DNA from: Buxus sempervirens
Taxonomy: Eukaryota; Streptophyta; Magnoliopsida; Buxales; Buxaceae
Length of the DNA: 64,000 bases
NCBI GenBank assembly: GCA_947561395.2
Contig: OX387190.1
Coordinates: 37,250,392-37,314,391, forward strand
Direction of reading: 5' to 3'
The notes beneath the pieces are model-generated. The model was given only the letters and a program-made list of their open reading frames with translations, had not been told where the DNA came from and ran no database searches. Position numbers and translations under genes: made by a program. This document shows positions 25,540-38,823 of this stretch, one piece after another (within the stretch, counting starts at the first letter, position 1; each line of letters begins with the position of its first letter).

Positions 25540-26230
25540 ATCCCAATTTATGAACAATCGTAGGAATTCCTACGAGCAAACTCTCTAACCTGGAACTCCA
25601 TGGTAGAAAGAAAAGATAAAGAAAGGTTTTGATGGCTCAAAGAAGGAGAAGAAAGAGGAAGAAGAAATCTTTTTCTCACACACGTTTTTAGGGTTCTCAA
25701 AAACGTCTTGGGTGACCCTCACAATACCCTAGACACTCCTTAAATAGATTAGGAGAAGGTAGGAGAAGAGAAGGAAACAAATCAGAAAAGATCGGATTTC
25801 TAAAACTGAAGTTTGTTAATGAACGTTCGAACGCTCAGCGAACGCGGTTCGAACGTTCAAGACAAAAACTCATTTTTCTTCTTCTCGTTCGAACGGCCAG
25901 AGAACGTTCAGCGAACGCTGCTCTCTGGTTTCTCTGAGTGTCACCAACGGTCGAACGTTCAGCGAACGTTCAGCCCACGCTGCTCTCGGGTTTCTCTGTG
26001 TGTCACCAACGGTCGAACGTTCAGCTAACGTTGGTCGTAACTTTATCAATTTGACTCCGATCAAAACCCCGTTTGAACCGCAATGCCTATAACCTATCCC
26101 AAATACATTGACCATATTTAAAAGACCTTTTTGACACGGAATAAAGCTAAAACAAAATAATCCTTACGCATTTAAAGCTCTTGAACTTCTAGGTGCATAG
26201 TCCTATGCGGAGAACCGAGCCCAGAAACTA
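25540..26230 (-). mobile_element. Candidate solo-LTR-like fossil with AACGTTC repeats
   Basis: Read on the minus strand, this block has a long GC-richer part, a TATTTAAGG-type box near 25740, then a polar A/G-rich stretch, a layout common for plant LTRs. No internal coding region or second LTR is seen, so if it is an LTR it is a lone, old remnant. It contains a tandem array of about 60-bp units (25895-26030) carrying GTCACCAACGGTCGAACGTT. The family is not assigned and the ends are approximate. Confidence 0.35.
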
Positions 26231-27402
26231 GAGAGTAGAGGCGTAGCTAATGTTATTCCATGTGATGAATTCTTCTGCTCTGCTTGCCTATGTTGTGAAA
26301 TCTATCGATCCATCTCCTTTATGCATGCAACATGATATGTTGCTCACTTGTAACGTGGCCTCTAAATCTGCAGTATGCATGATCTTGCGTGTGTACAATT
26401 AATTATGTGAACCGAGGGGATTCACAATTTTTGGACAGGAACATAATGAGATTTGTGCCAGGTCTTGATCGTGTGGTGACTGCTGGGGATTAGTCTTGCT
26501 ATCTGCTACAAGAGACTACTAGAGGCAAACCAAAGTTACTAACGGAAATTGTATATTGATTATTCATAATGAAACTGAATACATGGGAGATTATTTATTT
26601 GAGGGTCAAATTGAAGAACTAGAAACCATATGGACAGCGGGAAAAATCAGCGATATCATTATTTGAGATGATGGAACTTTGTCATAATGATACAAGACGG
26701 ATCAAGCAAATTGAGATGCTACGATCTCCATTGAATTGAGATAGAATTGAGGGTATGGGATGTAAGGTTGAAAAAGGCCAGCCAGATTGAGATAGAGAAA
26801 AACATAATACATACATTGTTGGATTGGAATGTGAGGACCATTTGTTATGGAGAGCTGGGAAAATGACTTACATGCAGATGAATCAAGCTTCCCATTCTTA
26901 GTGTTAATGTTAGTTTGGTTATTTTGATTGTTCTTGCATCACCGTTATTTGGAAGATTCAGATATAGATAGTAATTGTGTTGAATGATTTGTGAAAATTG
27001 TCTTGTGCTCTGGATAATTCGCAAGAGGTCGACCCTTCAAAGAGTGGTCCAGTTGTTCAGGCAGTGCAGCAGTAAGGATGGCGACTAGTCCTCGTCAAGT
27101 TTGGGTACGCGTGATAGATTGAAATGAATAAAATTAAGCCCCTACCGCTCTACCCGACCAACACGGATGGTGATACATTGCTTAAGCAGAAACAACCAGG
27201 ATCCAGCAATTACTTGTGAATTGTACATTTATAGCTTCCATGTGCGGCAACTATGGTGCTTCTGGGTGAGTCCTGTTATCTCAGTCTCTATGAATAAGTT
27301 TGAAATCGTCTGGTCATTTCGATCTTTCATTAAAAAAAATTTCACTTTTCCCCTTGTTTTTGGCTTTCGTGATCGGTGTGTCAGGGCAATGGGCATCGTC
27401 TT

Positions 27403-27550
27403 TGGGAGTCTTTGGATTCTGTCACGTGTAATAATAAAAGCTGGTCAATAAAAGATGAAATCAAAATATGTCATGTAAAGGAATGATCTGGCCAATAAAA
27501 GCTGATCATTTGACATGGGAGTCTTTGGATTTTGTCACGTGTAATAATAA
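27403..27550 (+). repeat. Direct repeat, 34-bp units 113 bp apart, each with CACGTG
   Basis: The unit TGGGAGTCTTTGGATTCTGT plus CACGTGTAATAATAA at 27403-27436 recurs at 27516-27550 with one change. Between them AATAAAAGCTG also occurs twice. Each copy carries a perfect G-box core. Confidence 0.75.
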
Positions 27551-30500
27551 TTATATAGTTTTATAAAGTTTGTTATTTTTTTTTTGGATAGGGAAAGATC
27601 ACTAGTTTTAAGTAAGCCTTATCTTTGTACTTAATGAGATTGATTAAGGCTTAAAACTTCATATACTAATTGGGTTTGACTTATAATACATGTGGAAAAA
27701 GGAGGGTATCCAAGTATACTTTGAAGTGAGTTACTTTAATAGATAATATCTTTAGCATTCCATAAGACAACCATTGCATTTATAAATAATAATTAAGATG
27801 CATTTCGTTTTTGGTATAATTTGTCTACAAATGCATTGTACAATCATTGTACACGTCAGCCTAGGCTGATGATACCAAAAATGGTACTTGAAGAATTCTA
27901 CCAAGTGATCACGTACGTATTGGGATTTCCGTACAATTTTTTCTATAAAAAAATGCTTGACAACAAATGATGCTTCATTTGGAATTCATAGGGAATACTT
28001 GAAATCGAACCCTGGAGTCGTCCTAATCTCGGTTATGAGTAAAAGCTCTGGTGGGTTAGAACCTAAAAGGGTTCTCTGATCATGTAAAGGGAATCGAAGT
28101 TTTATTGCAACATATTTGATCTGGTGAATCGGGACCATTATTATGCTGTCTTCAATGAAATTCCCCCATTCGAAAACCCAGCCATTCTCTTCATGCCTTC
28201 TGCAGTACTTCTTCATTTCCTCTTGTAACCACCCATGGCAGATTCAGTTAAGAGCAAGGCCCATTTAATTGTAAGCTATTACTCTCCTGCAGAGTTGCAG
28301 AGGTCTCCAGTATGGGCACTATGTACTTTCTATGTGGAAACTAAAGTTGGATTAAATCGCACACTCGGACCCCAGAATTGCAGGCCATCGATCTCCTGCT
28401 AGCCTCACCACAAGCACGCCTTGTACGCACCGTCGCAATCAAAATTCCATTCAATCCCAACAAGCTAGCGTGATCATTCAACAGAGTGCTTCACAAAATT
28501 CCAACCATCACAGACGACTCGTGGCCCACTAATTCCATGGTCGAGATGGTCCCGTGGCTTTTATTATGGCTCTTAGCTCGCACCGTCGTACCAACAAAGC
28601 TGCAGGTCCCAAGGAGTTCTAAATATTCTACTATTTCAATTGGTTGAGATGTTGGGAACTGTTATAACACATGCGTGGACCGCTATACTCCACAGTGTTC
28701 CTACTTACTGCCTAAATGTTTGTATTAAAGTAAACTCAAATATATCACAAAATTGCAAGAAAGTAAAGAGTTCAGTATTCGACCAAATCTAACAGTTACA
28801 AGCTAATAAATGAGAAGATGATAATTAATTTAATTGATACCCACTCAAATAGCTATGTTGATTTCATCAAAACACACAAGAGAGATTGGAGTTCTTTAAT
28901 TATTAGATCCTCAGGCAATGTTTCTGGGGTAGCAAACAGTATTGAGTACTTTACAGTTTGTTTATTGAAAAGGAAAATGGTTGATAGAAGCAGATTCTTT
29001 GTCACCTGTGATCATGTCTCCATCTCCTGGGGTCGGCATGCTCGAAGTCAGACAATCATATTTGTCAAACCCAGATTCGTTTTATACGTGCACCGCTTCT
29101 GATAACCGGCATCCAATTTAAAATAATTTAAGTTGGTACGAAGGAAAATAAGGATGCAAAAAACAATGTACATTTCTTTCTGAAAGATCTGTTTATTAAA
29201 AATTGAGTTCACATGCAAGATGAACTGCTGACAGAAGCATGAACAATCACTTGAAAACAATTACAAATAGCGTATTTAACAGCTATAGCTTTAGAATTTG
29301 CTTTTGTTTTAAGGGTTGGAAGCTAGACATGGAAGCAATTAGGAATGAATAAATACTCTGGCAAGTCTCAAGCAAAGTCTACAACAAGACTTCAAATCCA
29401 GTTGGTTGCACACGGCGTTACCAACTCCTTGTGCTAGCTTTTCTTGAAAACAATTTTGAGAGCACAATTGACTCTTATCTTGAAGTAGGAATTGGTTAAT
29501 CTTTGAAGGAATTTAAGGTGCATCCATATCATGGCTGGTTCATAGAACTCAAATATTGCTTATCAAATGGTACCGAAAGCAACAAGTTGGGATCTTGTTG
29601 GTTCAAATGTCATTGTTGCCACCATCGTTTACACGGCGATTAGACTAATATCTAATATGGATAGATTGACACTTCACATCTAATTGATGAGGTAATAGAT
29701 GGGGTTAGCGTTTATTTGAAAAGTCTCCTTAATTTAGGAGGATTGGGCATCAAGATTTTTTTTTTATAAACTTGATACCAATTATAGATTGACACTATTA
29801 TTGGAGCTTATGTCGGTTGAGATACTGCTGTGTACATGGCTTGTATTTAGTTTATCCCAATGCAGCAAGATAGGGTAATTTTGTAATTTGGGCAATTTTG
29901 TATCAGTGAGATTGTAGTTTTCAACCAAGAAAGGGTTTTATACTCTGTAATTATATTTTTGCCAAATCATGTAAATCGTTTGGCTTGGTTTATTTTAATT
30001 TTTTATTGTTTGGTTTGCTGTTTTTTCTCAACATATATATACTACATATAATGAGAATAGGCCTGTGGGAAGCGTGCTAATAACTATGCACGACTTCCCA
30101 AAAAAAAGCCCTTACTGTTCATTGTTAAGGCATAATTAATATAAGGTCAAAATAGTCAAAATTCTATCTACTTATTTAAAATCTGGACAGTTGTAAAACT
30201 ATTCCCTCTCTCTTTATGTGTAGTACTGCATGTACACCGTGCTAATATCATATAATATAAATCGTTAATCCATATTAATTCTCTATCAAATAGGTCGTCT
30301 ACATTGAATAGGTCTACGAGGCGAAAGAGGCTTTATGGAAATGTAATAATAAAGAAAAGTACCTTTAGGTACATAAAAAGGAAGACATATAGAACTATCA
30401 TAAATTTTATATCATACCCTTTCGTGCACGGAGAAAGTGTTATAACATGGAGTTTAATGATGATGTGTACACGTATAACTGTTAGTATTAATTTATTAAG

Positions 30501-32333
30501 ACATGCTAACAAAGAAAAGAAATAATTTATGAGTTAGCCGTGAGCTTGAAGACTTGCATTAAACAACGCATTATTATAGGATTAGCAACAACTTTGTTTA
30601 AAATTCTTTGGGGTCTCTTTCACGTGGTTGTGAGTGCTGCGGAAAGGCAGTGTCTGGTTTTGTGCTGTGACCTGGCCAGGTCCCCATCTTTGCACTACAT
30701 AGCAAATTACAAAACATTAATTCGAAAATATTTTTGTGGGTCCACTTAAAAACACTCTATTTTAAAAGCAAGGGGATGATATAATCCCTTTGCTTTTACT
30801 GCATTGCGGACTGCCATGACCATGAGATGTTATCATGTGGAGCATTTCACAGTTAATGTTTTTTCAAGTTGACCCCACTTGGCATATTTATAGAAATAAA
30901 AAAAACACTGACCATGAGATGGCCATGGTAGATTTCATTAGAAAAACAAGAGTTGAAATCATATGCTATTCCATTCGGTTAATTATGTTGATGTGACAAA
31001 ACAAATCTGTAAAATGAGAACATATTAATCTGTGTTTTGGACATTAGAATGTCAATAGATTCAGTTACGAAGAACTCCCATAATATTACCACACCCTTTT
31101 GTCTCGATGTCACCACCTCTCATGATACCGCACCCACCAATGCACAAAACATACACAAAGTAAGGAAAGATAGAAAATAACAAAAGTGAGCTGATGGGAT
31201 CCACTTTGTATTAGACCTTCTGCATTCCCATTCCCCCCCTAAAGAAAAAGAAGATGTAAGTGAGGGATTTCACTTTTCTATTAAAGATAATCTCTCTCTC
31301 TCTCTCTCGCACACACTTTCCTTTGGCATTACTAAAGAGGTAATTAAGAGTATTTATACTTCTTCCTCTTTGCATTTGTGTCCTGGTTGTATGAGAGGGG
31401 CAACAGGATTTACCTTTTTTTTCTCCTTTTGTTCCAAAAGAGGGACTAAAGAGAGCCACTTTCCGATTTTGGGTAATTTGATAAATGATGATTACTCAAA
31501 TTGTCGATGAGAGCGGGGGTGAATGTGGTTGTTGAGCTACTTTAAGCAGTCGTTTACTGCAGGAATTTCGTTTACGCATTATTATAGCAAATGGTTGGAA
31601 AAGCTCAGTTTCATGTGCGCTTCAGTATCCTTAAGTCATCTTCCTCCTCCTCCTTCCTTTGTTACAGAAAACAAGAAATAAAGAAGGGGTGTTCGAGTGC
31701 ATCTGATCCGACTCCACCTTCCTCAATCATCATCCTCACCTTTAATATTTATTTCTTCTATATATATTTCTTCGTGGGAGAAAAAGAAAATCTAGGGTAT
31801 GTGCCTTTAGAATGCAATGAAAAATTTTAAGTAAACATTCTCAAACTTTGATCTTATCAATTCTCCATTAAAAGTCAGTGGGCCAACCTAATTTTTCTTT
31901 TCCAGATTCTCTTTAAGTGGGACTCTTTTTGTAATGGTCGATCCAATCAAACTCCTATGAACCAGCTCGATGAAGCTTTAATACCGTATTTAATTAAGAA
32001 TCCTAAGCAGCAGATCCTACAAGTTCCCTTTTGTTTCTGGTACTCGAAAGGTACTTTTCAGCTGGTGTTTGTTGTTAGAAGGAAAACAATGCTTGGTTTT
32101 GATTTCAGCATTGGTTTTACCCATCAAATTCCCTTCCTAAACACCACGCACATCTTGCTTTCTCCGTCGTTTTCCGTTTACGAAGTCTTGAAAACGAAAG
32201 TAGAGAAATATGTTAAAAGATAGCATCTTTCTTCTTTCTTTAATAAAGAGCTTTTCCACCCCAAAGCTTGTGTTCACTTAAAGGCTTTGATCCCAGTTTA
32301 TGTTGTTTTGCGATAATTCAACCATGAAACAGA

Positions 32334-32656
32334 GGTATTTTGGGTACAAGCTGATACTTTCTCGACATAATTTAGATTTAGTCGGTTAATTCTTGAAAAT
32401 TAAGGATTTGTGATACTTTATTCATTTAATTAGGATTTAGTGTCATTTTAATGGTTACCATGAATTTTCCTAAAATACCCTAAAAAGACTTGCAAACCCA
32501 CTTATACTTAAAATGAGTGAAAGGGTTTTCAAAGTCTTTTAAAGGTGGGTTTTCAAAGGTATTGTTGAAAGAAAATATCACTAATTCTTTATTTTCAAGA
32601 ATTAACCGACTGAATCCAAAATCTTTTGAAAAAATAACACTAAAAACCAATTTTCC
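32334..32656. mobile_element. MITE, ATTGGTTTTTAGTG family, copy 1
   Basis: Long terminal inverted repeats include AGTCGGTTAATTCTTGAAAA on the left (about 32377-32396) and its near-exact complement on the right (about 32600-32620). The right end read on the minus strand begins GGAAAATTGGTTTTTAGTGT. It shares end sequence and internal words such as CTTGCAAAC and TAAAATACCCT with copies at 46133 and 54139. It has no coding capacity. Confidence 0.75.
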
Positions 32657-33458
32657 CAAGAAAGCGGCGCTGAAACAGGATCAAAAGACGGTCGCATGTT
32701 TATTTATGATGAGAGCGGGAGCTCTGAGCTCATCCACAAGCGAACACTAAACAGCACCGGATGCGCCCGGCTTCTTAGAATATGCAGCGTATTATAATAT
32801 CTGAGATTGGGCCCGTTTCCAGTCCCTTGCCAGCTTCAATATTTGCCTTTTTTTAATTTAGAGTGAAAGGGTTTTCAGAAGATAGGTGGTTGCTTGCTGG
32901 CGGGGGGTTTTTCTCTTTCTTTTTTTTTCTAAAAAAAATGTAATTGAAAAACAAAAACTGTCTGGATTCCTCAATCAGATTCAGACCTCACCAACACCAT
33001 TGAGAAGAAGAAACCTTTCAGTAAAGAGCAGAAGAACACAATATAACAGAGTCCCTCCCGTTTAGTTCTTTGTTGTTTATCGTTTCGCTTCTACGTTACC
33101 TTGAAATTATCCACTTTCTCAGAGTTACTTTCCCTTCCGTTTCACTTCCTTCGATGACGTTGAGCTCAGTCTCGTCATCTTTTGTGGAGCATAGTTCTTT
33201 TGTTTCATGCTCACCGAGGTGTGCAGGCATTTCTGTTTGTTTGGTCTGCATTCAAGTTTCCAGTTCTGTAAAGGAATGAAAATTTAATCCCAAGGTCTGA
33301 TATTTCTTCAATGCCTACCTTTGATCTTTATTGTCAAATTTCTTGTTTACATTGTTTTGAATATTTTGACGTTAATAAGTTTTTCTTTTTTCTTTTTTCC
33401 GACTTTTTTTCCTGGTGATATATGCTGGCAGTGTTCTTTGGTTTTCCAGAAAGTAAAG

Positions 33459-36400
33459 ATGAATACCAGAGTCCGGACGTCGCTTCAGACCATGAAAGCT
33501 CCTGTTAAATGTGGAAAAGTAGGTGCTTCTGAAGAAATTCTGAACCGGGTGTCGTTAATTTTTCTTGTTCTTTTCAAGTGAAAGGTTACTTTCACGGCTA
33601 TTGAAGCAGCTCTAGACATTTTAGTCGAAAACATGTCTTCTATTTCAAATTTGATTATTATTTTTCTCTGTTTTGGACGATATTTAAGATCTCTCTGTAA
33701 AATCAGGGAAGTGGGGAAATTGTTTGTACTTGATCAAAAATCGAGCTGAACTCATAAGAATCGAATGTTTTTTCTTCGTTTTCCCTTTCTCGGGGAAGTC
33801 TGATTATTCATTTCTATTTATAATTCTTCCAAGGAGAAGATAGAGGAGATGCAGGCTAGCAGATTAAAGGATGGAGAGAAAGCTAGCACAAGTCGAGTTC
33901 TCTCTTGCAGGGAAAGGAAAAAGGCCTTACTACAAGATGTACCGAATTGAATATCTAACTTTTGATTCCATTCTGCTTTTCTTTTCATCTATGTGTTCTC
34001 AATTGACTACTACGATTCAATTTGCAATTTTCAGGTCGATAAGCTAAAGAAGAAGCTGAGACATGAAGAGAATGTTCACAGAGCCTTGGAGAGGGCTTTT
34101 ACTAGACCACTAGGAGCTCTACCTCGTCTTCCTCCTTATCTCCCTCCTCAGGTAAGTATCTGTTAAAGTCTGTTAGATACAGATTTCTTAATATTTCTAA
34201 TCCCATTCTCTTTTCTGTTACTGAAGAATGATCTGCCTTAAGGGAAACTAAATAAGAGCCTCAATTGTTTCAGACATTGGAGCTTCTTGCTGAAGTGGCT
34301 GTATTGGAAGAGGAGGTTGTTCGGCTTGAAGAACAGGTTGTGAATTTCAGACAAGGCCTTTATGAGGAAGCTGTGTACATCTCTTCCTCCAAGAGGAACA
34401 TGGAGAATCATTCTGATTTATCGGATCCATTTGTTAATAAAAATTCCAAACATGAGCAGTCCAAATTTTCAACTCACTCAGACAGCAAGTTAGCAAAATC
34501 CATTGCAAGGCCACCACCCTCTTTACCTTTCAATAGTTGGGGTTGGATCCAATTAGCTTCCAACCCCATTTCAGAGGCAAGTGGGCATTGTTCTGATGAG
34601 TTTGCAAATGGGAAACAAGCCCTGAAGAAACCACACCAATCATCATTTTCTTTGGAAGATGAGCGAGGAAAGGAGAATCAATCCTGTTCCAATTCCACAA
34701 AGAACAGTAAGCAATCCCCCAATCAAAAAGGCACGAAGATCAAAACTCCTGTGAAGAAACCTACACTTGAGCATAGATCTGCGGAGAACCGTTTGGATCC
34801 TGTGAAGTTACAGGTATTCTATGACATGGTTTTTTTAATAAATATGGTCTTAATTGTTTGCTTTGTCGAGATATGCTTAAGCTTTTGACTATCCAGCTTG
34901 AATGCAGAGTATTTGACCAAGAAAGAGAAGATTACAACTCCCCTGTTATTCCCAATGGAAGAGCATCAGAGGGTGACAGCTGCCCAAACAGAATCTCCGA
35001 GGATATTCTCAAGTGTTTATTGAGCATTTACTTAAGAATGAGCACATCAAAGAACAGGGCAATGGAATCAAAGATTTTGCCTAACTATGTATCAGCATTG
35101 GCTTCTTATGAGAACTGTGAAGAAAGAGAGTGTTGGGATCCTTATGGTGTTTGCTTGGAATTTGGAAAGAGGGATATTGGTCCATATAAGCATCTCTTGG
35201 CAATTGAAGCTAGATCAGTCGATCTAAAGCAATCGAACTCTTCATTCTTGATCCAGAGACTGAAGTAAGATACTTTGAATATTGATATAATTTATTTATT
35301 TATCATTTAAGCTGCTAATAATTGTCCTTACTATGTCTGGAAATTTTCAGGCTCCTCCTTGGGAAGCTTACCAGGGTTAAGTTAGAAGGCCTTACACATC
35401 AAGAAAAGCTTGCTTTCTGGATCAACATCTGTAATTCCTGCATGATGAATGTATGTAAGAGGTCTCTCCGTCACCATTAATTTCAAGAACCCTGAAACGG
35501 AATATTAAAAATACATCGCTTCTAGACTGAGTGGATTTATGTAAATATTTTCATTAAATTTTATTGCTGATGCTTTCATTTCTTTTTATTTACTTTCTAA
35601 AAACTTTTTTCGGCTTCAATTCTGGATGTAGTATGATTTACTATAAGCATTTTTACCATAGTAATTATTGAATTTTTTTTTCATTAACTAAACTTCATTG
35701 CTTCAGGCTTTCTTAGAGCATGGGATACCTGGGAGTCCTGAGATGGTTGTTGAACTGATGCGGAAGGTAAGATCAGTCCTGTATGTCCTAAACCTAAAAT
35801 TCACTTTGAACTAGCATTGTTCAGGTTGTTTTGCCTGCTATTCAGTCACATCTTTTTTTTTTCTTTTTCTTTTTTCTGGTTAACTTGCACTTTTACAGAA
35901 ACTTATTCTTATGGAAGATAGAAACAAAATCTTATGTGGGATATAGTGTGGCATTCCCTGTGGCATTGAATGGGGATGTGCCATGTTACCAAAAGAGCTG
36001 CCCAGCATGCTACTTGGCATATGCCATTATCTCCCCTTGTATCGGCGGGCGCACAAGCCAGGAAAATGCCATAGGCAATTCTACAGTTGATGCCTGTAGG
36101 ACATACGTAAAATCCTCTCTGTTGATGTTTTGTTGAATGCAAAGCTATCTATTCCTGTAAATGTGTGATTATTCTTTCTAAAAACATATAATTACATGGG
36201 AGAGATGATACATATTTAAGTTCAGACGGTGCGTAGTTCAGGGTATATGTATTGTAGCTGCCCATAGGCATCATCTGATCCTTCCAGGAGATATCCCAGT
36301 TGTCAAATTTACCTGGTTTGGTAACCATTATTCTGAAAGTTCTTCAAAGAGGATGCAGGAAGTTGTATAGGATGATCTGCTTCTAGCATGACTTTCATCA

Positions 36401-37395
36401 ATCAAGATATCTGAAGTAGTGTCTATGAAATGTTTATCATCTGCCCCATCTCCCAATAATTACCCTGTGCATAGCATGCCATTATGAAGAAGTTTACATA
36501 TTGTAACATGCGTTAGATCTTTCCTTGGTAATACAATTGGCATGGGATATGCATTCAAGCACAATAACTAAGTAATTCACAACAGCATAACTCTCTCTCA
36601 GGCAACAATTAATGTCGGAGGACACATGCTAAATGCAATGACAATTGAGCATTTCATCTTGAGACTGCCTTACCACCTAAAATATGTAAGTCATCTTGAT
36701 CACAAAATTCTTCAATGTTTGCTATTCTACACTAGTGGGTTGGATTGGCAATGGAGGATTTATGTGAGGTTTTTTTTCTCTCTCTTTTGCATAAAATATT
36801 TAACAGCTAACTAAATCTCCTTTTCTTCTGTTTCTACCAGATCTACAAGGGGGCAAAAAATGATGAGATGACAGTGCGGAGCATCTTTGGATTGGAATGG
36901 TCTGAGCCCCTTGTTACATTTGCACTTTCATGTGGAAGTTGGTCGTCCCCTGCTGTAAGTTTATTATAGGCGTAGATGAGTTAAACTCTAGAAGCATATT
37001 TTATTATTCCAACTAGTACTAGTATAGTCATAATGCTGTAAATTTTAATTGCATTTTTGCGCTGCTTATGATCCGGAAAGCATTATCAAATATAGGTTAG
37101 AGTATACACGGCATCTGAGATTGAAAACCAGCTTGATGCGGCAAAGAGAGACTACTTACAAGCTGCAATTGGCATCTCGACACACAATTTGACAATTCCC
37201 AAGCTACTGGATTGGTATCTTCTTGACTTTGCAAAAGATTTGGGCTCATTGCAGGACTGGATCTGCTTGCAGCTACCAGATGAACTCAGAAAGGAAGCAG
37301 TCAAGTGCATCGAGAGGGGGAGAAAGGAGCCTTGTTCACAGGTGGTACAAGTAATGCCATATGAGTTCAATTTCCGATATCTTTTAGAACGTTAA
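33459..37395 (+). CDS. MIP1-type leucine-zipper / DUF547 protein (10 exons)
   Basis: Coding exons 33459-33518, 33834-33938, 34035-34151, 34274-34813, 34897-35264, 35351-35450, 35707-35766, 36602-36685, 36841-36954 and 37096-37395 join in frame to 615 residues. Residues about 36-130 form a charged heptad-rich coiled coil ([20 protein letters not shown], then [20 protein letters not shown]), the ternary-complex-factor MIP1 leucine zipper. Residues about 130-350 are Ser/Lys/Asn-rich and probably disordered. Residues about 395-525 are the DUF547 domain ([55 protein letters not shown]). MIP1 was named in Antirrhinum as a partner of MADS-box proteins, but the biochemical role of DUF547 is not established. 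The start follows a CAG|A acceptor-like site and stop-containing leader, so an upstream non-coding exon is likely. Confidence 0.92.
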
Positions 37396-38823
37396 AATAT
37401 ATTGTTTCCCACTGCATCTTTCTGTCTGCACAGTTCTTAGGGGTTTGGTGTGGTGACTTTGTACAGAACTATAGAAGAACGCAGTAAAATCCCATTTATA
37501 ATTTGTTCATTGTAAGTAACCACAAAGTGCCGATTTCTTTGATAAGGAGGATTTGGGTGTTGATTGGTTCAGTATTTGCTCTCTTGGGAGGAAATCATTG
37601 AAAAGGTAGTTTTGTTTCATATACCACAAAAAATAAAAAAAGAAAAAGAAAAAAGGGAGACAAGTAAAGAAAAACAGTTGTTTCATTGACCTAATGGCTG
37701 ACATGTTTCCAATACATCATTGCAAATCTCAACTTCATTTGTTGGCTGTAATTATAGATTTGTTGAGGAAAAATTCCAGAATGATGGAGTAGGGTATGTG
37801 ATTTTGGGACCCCTCAAAAATTCAGGTGATGAAACCCCAGTAAAAACTAAGAACTTTTGCAAGGATTATGGGAAAAAGTAGGAAAGCAGGAATCAATTAT
37901 GAAAAGCAAGATCTTGGTAATTTAACATCCAATAGAGATTGAAACTGAATGAGAAAGCTCAAGTTGAAAGCCTACATCGTTGTTATTGAAACATCAAAAT
38001 AACGTACTGTGACAGCATGACACTATGGTGTTAGGCATATTCGACGATGCATAAAGCTACTTTTTACAGTGAGAAGAGGAAAGCCTGATCAAGACCAAAA
38101 TGAGAGTGAGTAGCTTTGGTTTAAAACAGGGACCACCGAATTTTGAGTGCCCATACATTGCTCTGCTAAAAAAGCAACTTTTTCTTCTCAGATGCTATTT
38201 CGGGTTGAAAGGACATGGAAGCGCGTTCCGATGTATCAAAATGGGTGCAGACGTGACGAGAGAAACAGGAAGCAATGACATAATCGTTGCTTTGAATGAG
38301 ACAACCTTTTCTTTTAATTTGTTTTTTGTTTCCATTCTAGTTTTGAACAGGTCTTGAGAAGTTACTGATTGGAATGGAATTAGGTAGCTGGATGAGATTC
38401 TCAGGAGAATAAGCTCTATCCGTTGTACCGATCGAGTTCTTAATCCAATTCTCCTTCAGATTGTATGATTCGAGAAACCAAAACAAAAGTTCCAGATTAC
38501 CAAGAACACGGATTAAAAATCCTAATTAAAGAGGGTAGAGGATGAGAAAGAGATCTCACAAATAGTAGCTGACACATTCAAACAGAAAATGCACTACTTG
38601 GTCGAAATCTTGGAATCTATCTCGCTCTTTGGTTTTACACAAAATTCAATTCTTAGAATAGTATTGGAGAATGGCGGAAGCATAGAATAGTATTGGAGAA
38701 TGGCGGAGAAATGAGTTCATGGCATCAAGAAAGATTCGTCAATCGTACATCCAAAGTTTTGACAGCAGCATGTGACCGACGACGTTGTGGACAATGCGTT
38801 GCCCACGTTGCGTAGTGGCGAGT

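Larger units (their letters stand above)
23259..33458. other. 10-kb gene-poor interval with repeat relics
   Basis: No open frame longer than about 140 codons and no recognisable domain was found between the TMEM131 homologue and the MIP1/DUF547 gene. It contains an inverted-repeat element at 23597-24118, a candidate LTR-like fossil at about 25540-26230, a direct repeat with CACGTG words at 27403-27550, small hairpins near 27850 and 30068-30102, a CT microsatellite near 31290-31310, and a MITE at 32334-32656. The last 450 bases (33000-33458) contain a plausible untranslated leader for the next gene. Confidence 0.6.

Noticed and set aside
26380-27130. Stretch with somewhat gene-like composition, checked for exons or a retroelement interior
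   Set aside because: No conserved motif or open frame was found on either strand.
31591-32223. Plus-strand frames of 79 and 88 codons upstream of the DUF547 gene
   Set aside because: Phe/Ile/Tyr-rich translations of AT-rich DNA, with no domain and no connection to the downstream exons.
33070-33279. Possible upstream coding exon of the MIP1/DUF547 gene (69-codon frame, Ser/Val-rich)
   Set aside because: It does not join in frame to [10 protein letters not shown] through a clear donor, and it resembles leader sequence. The start at 33459 fits the family.
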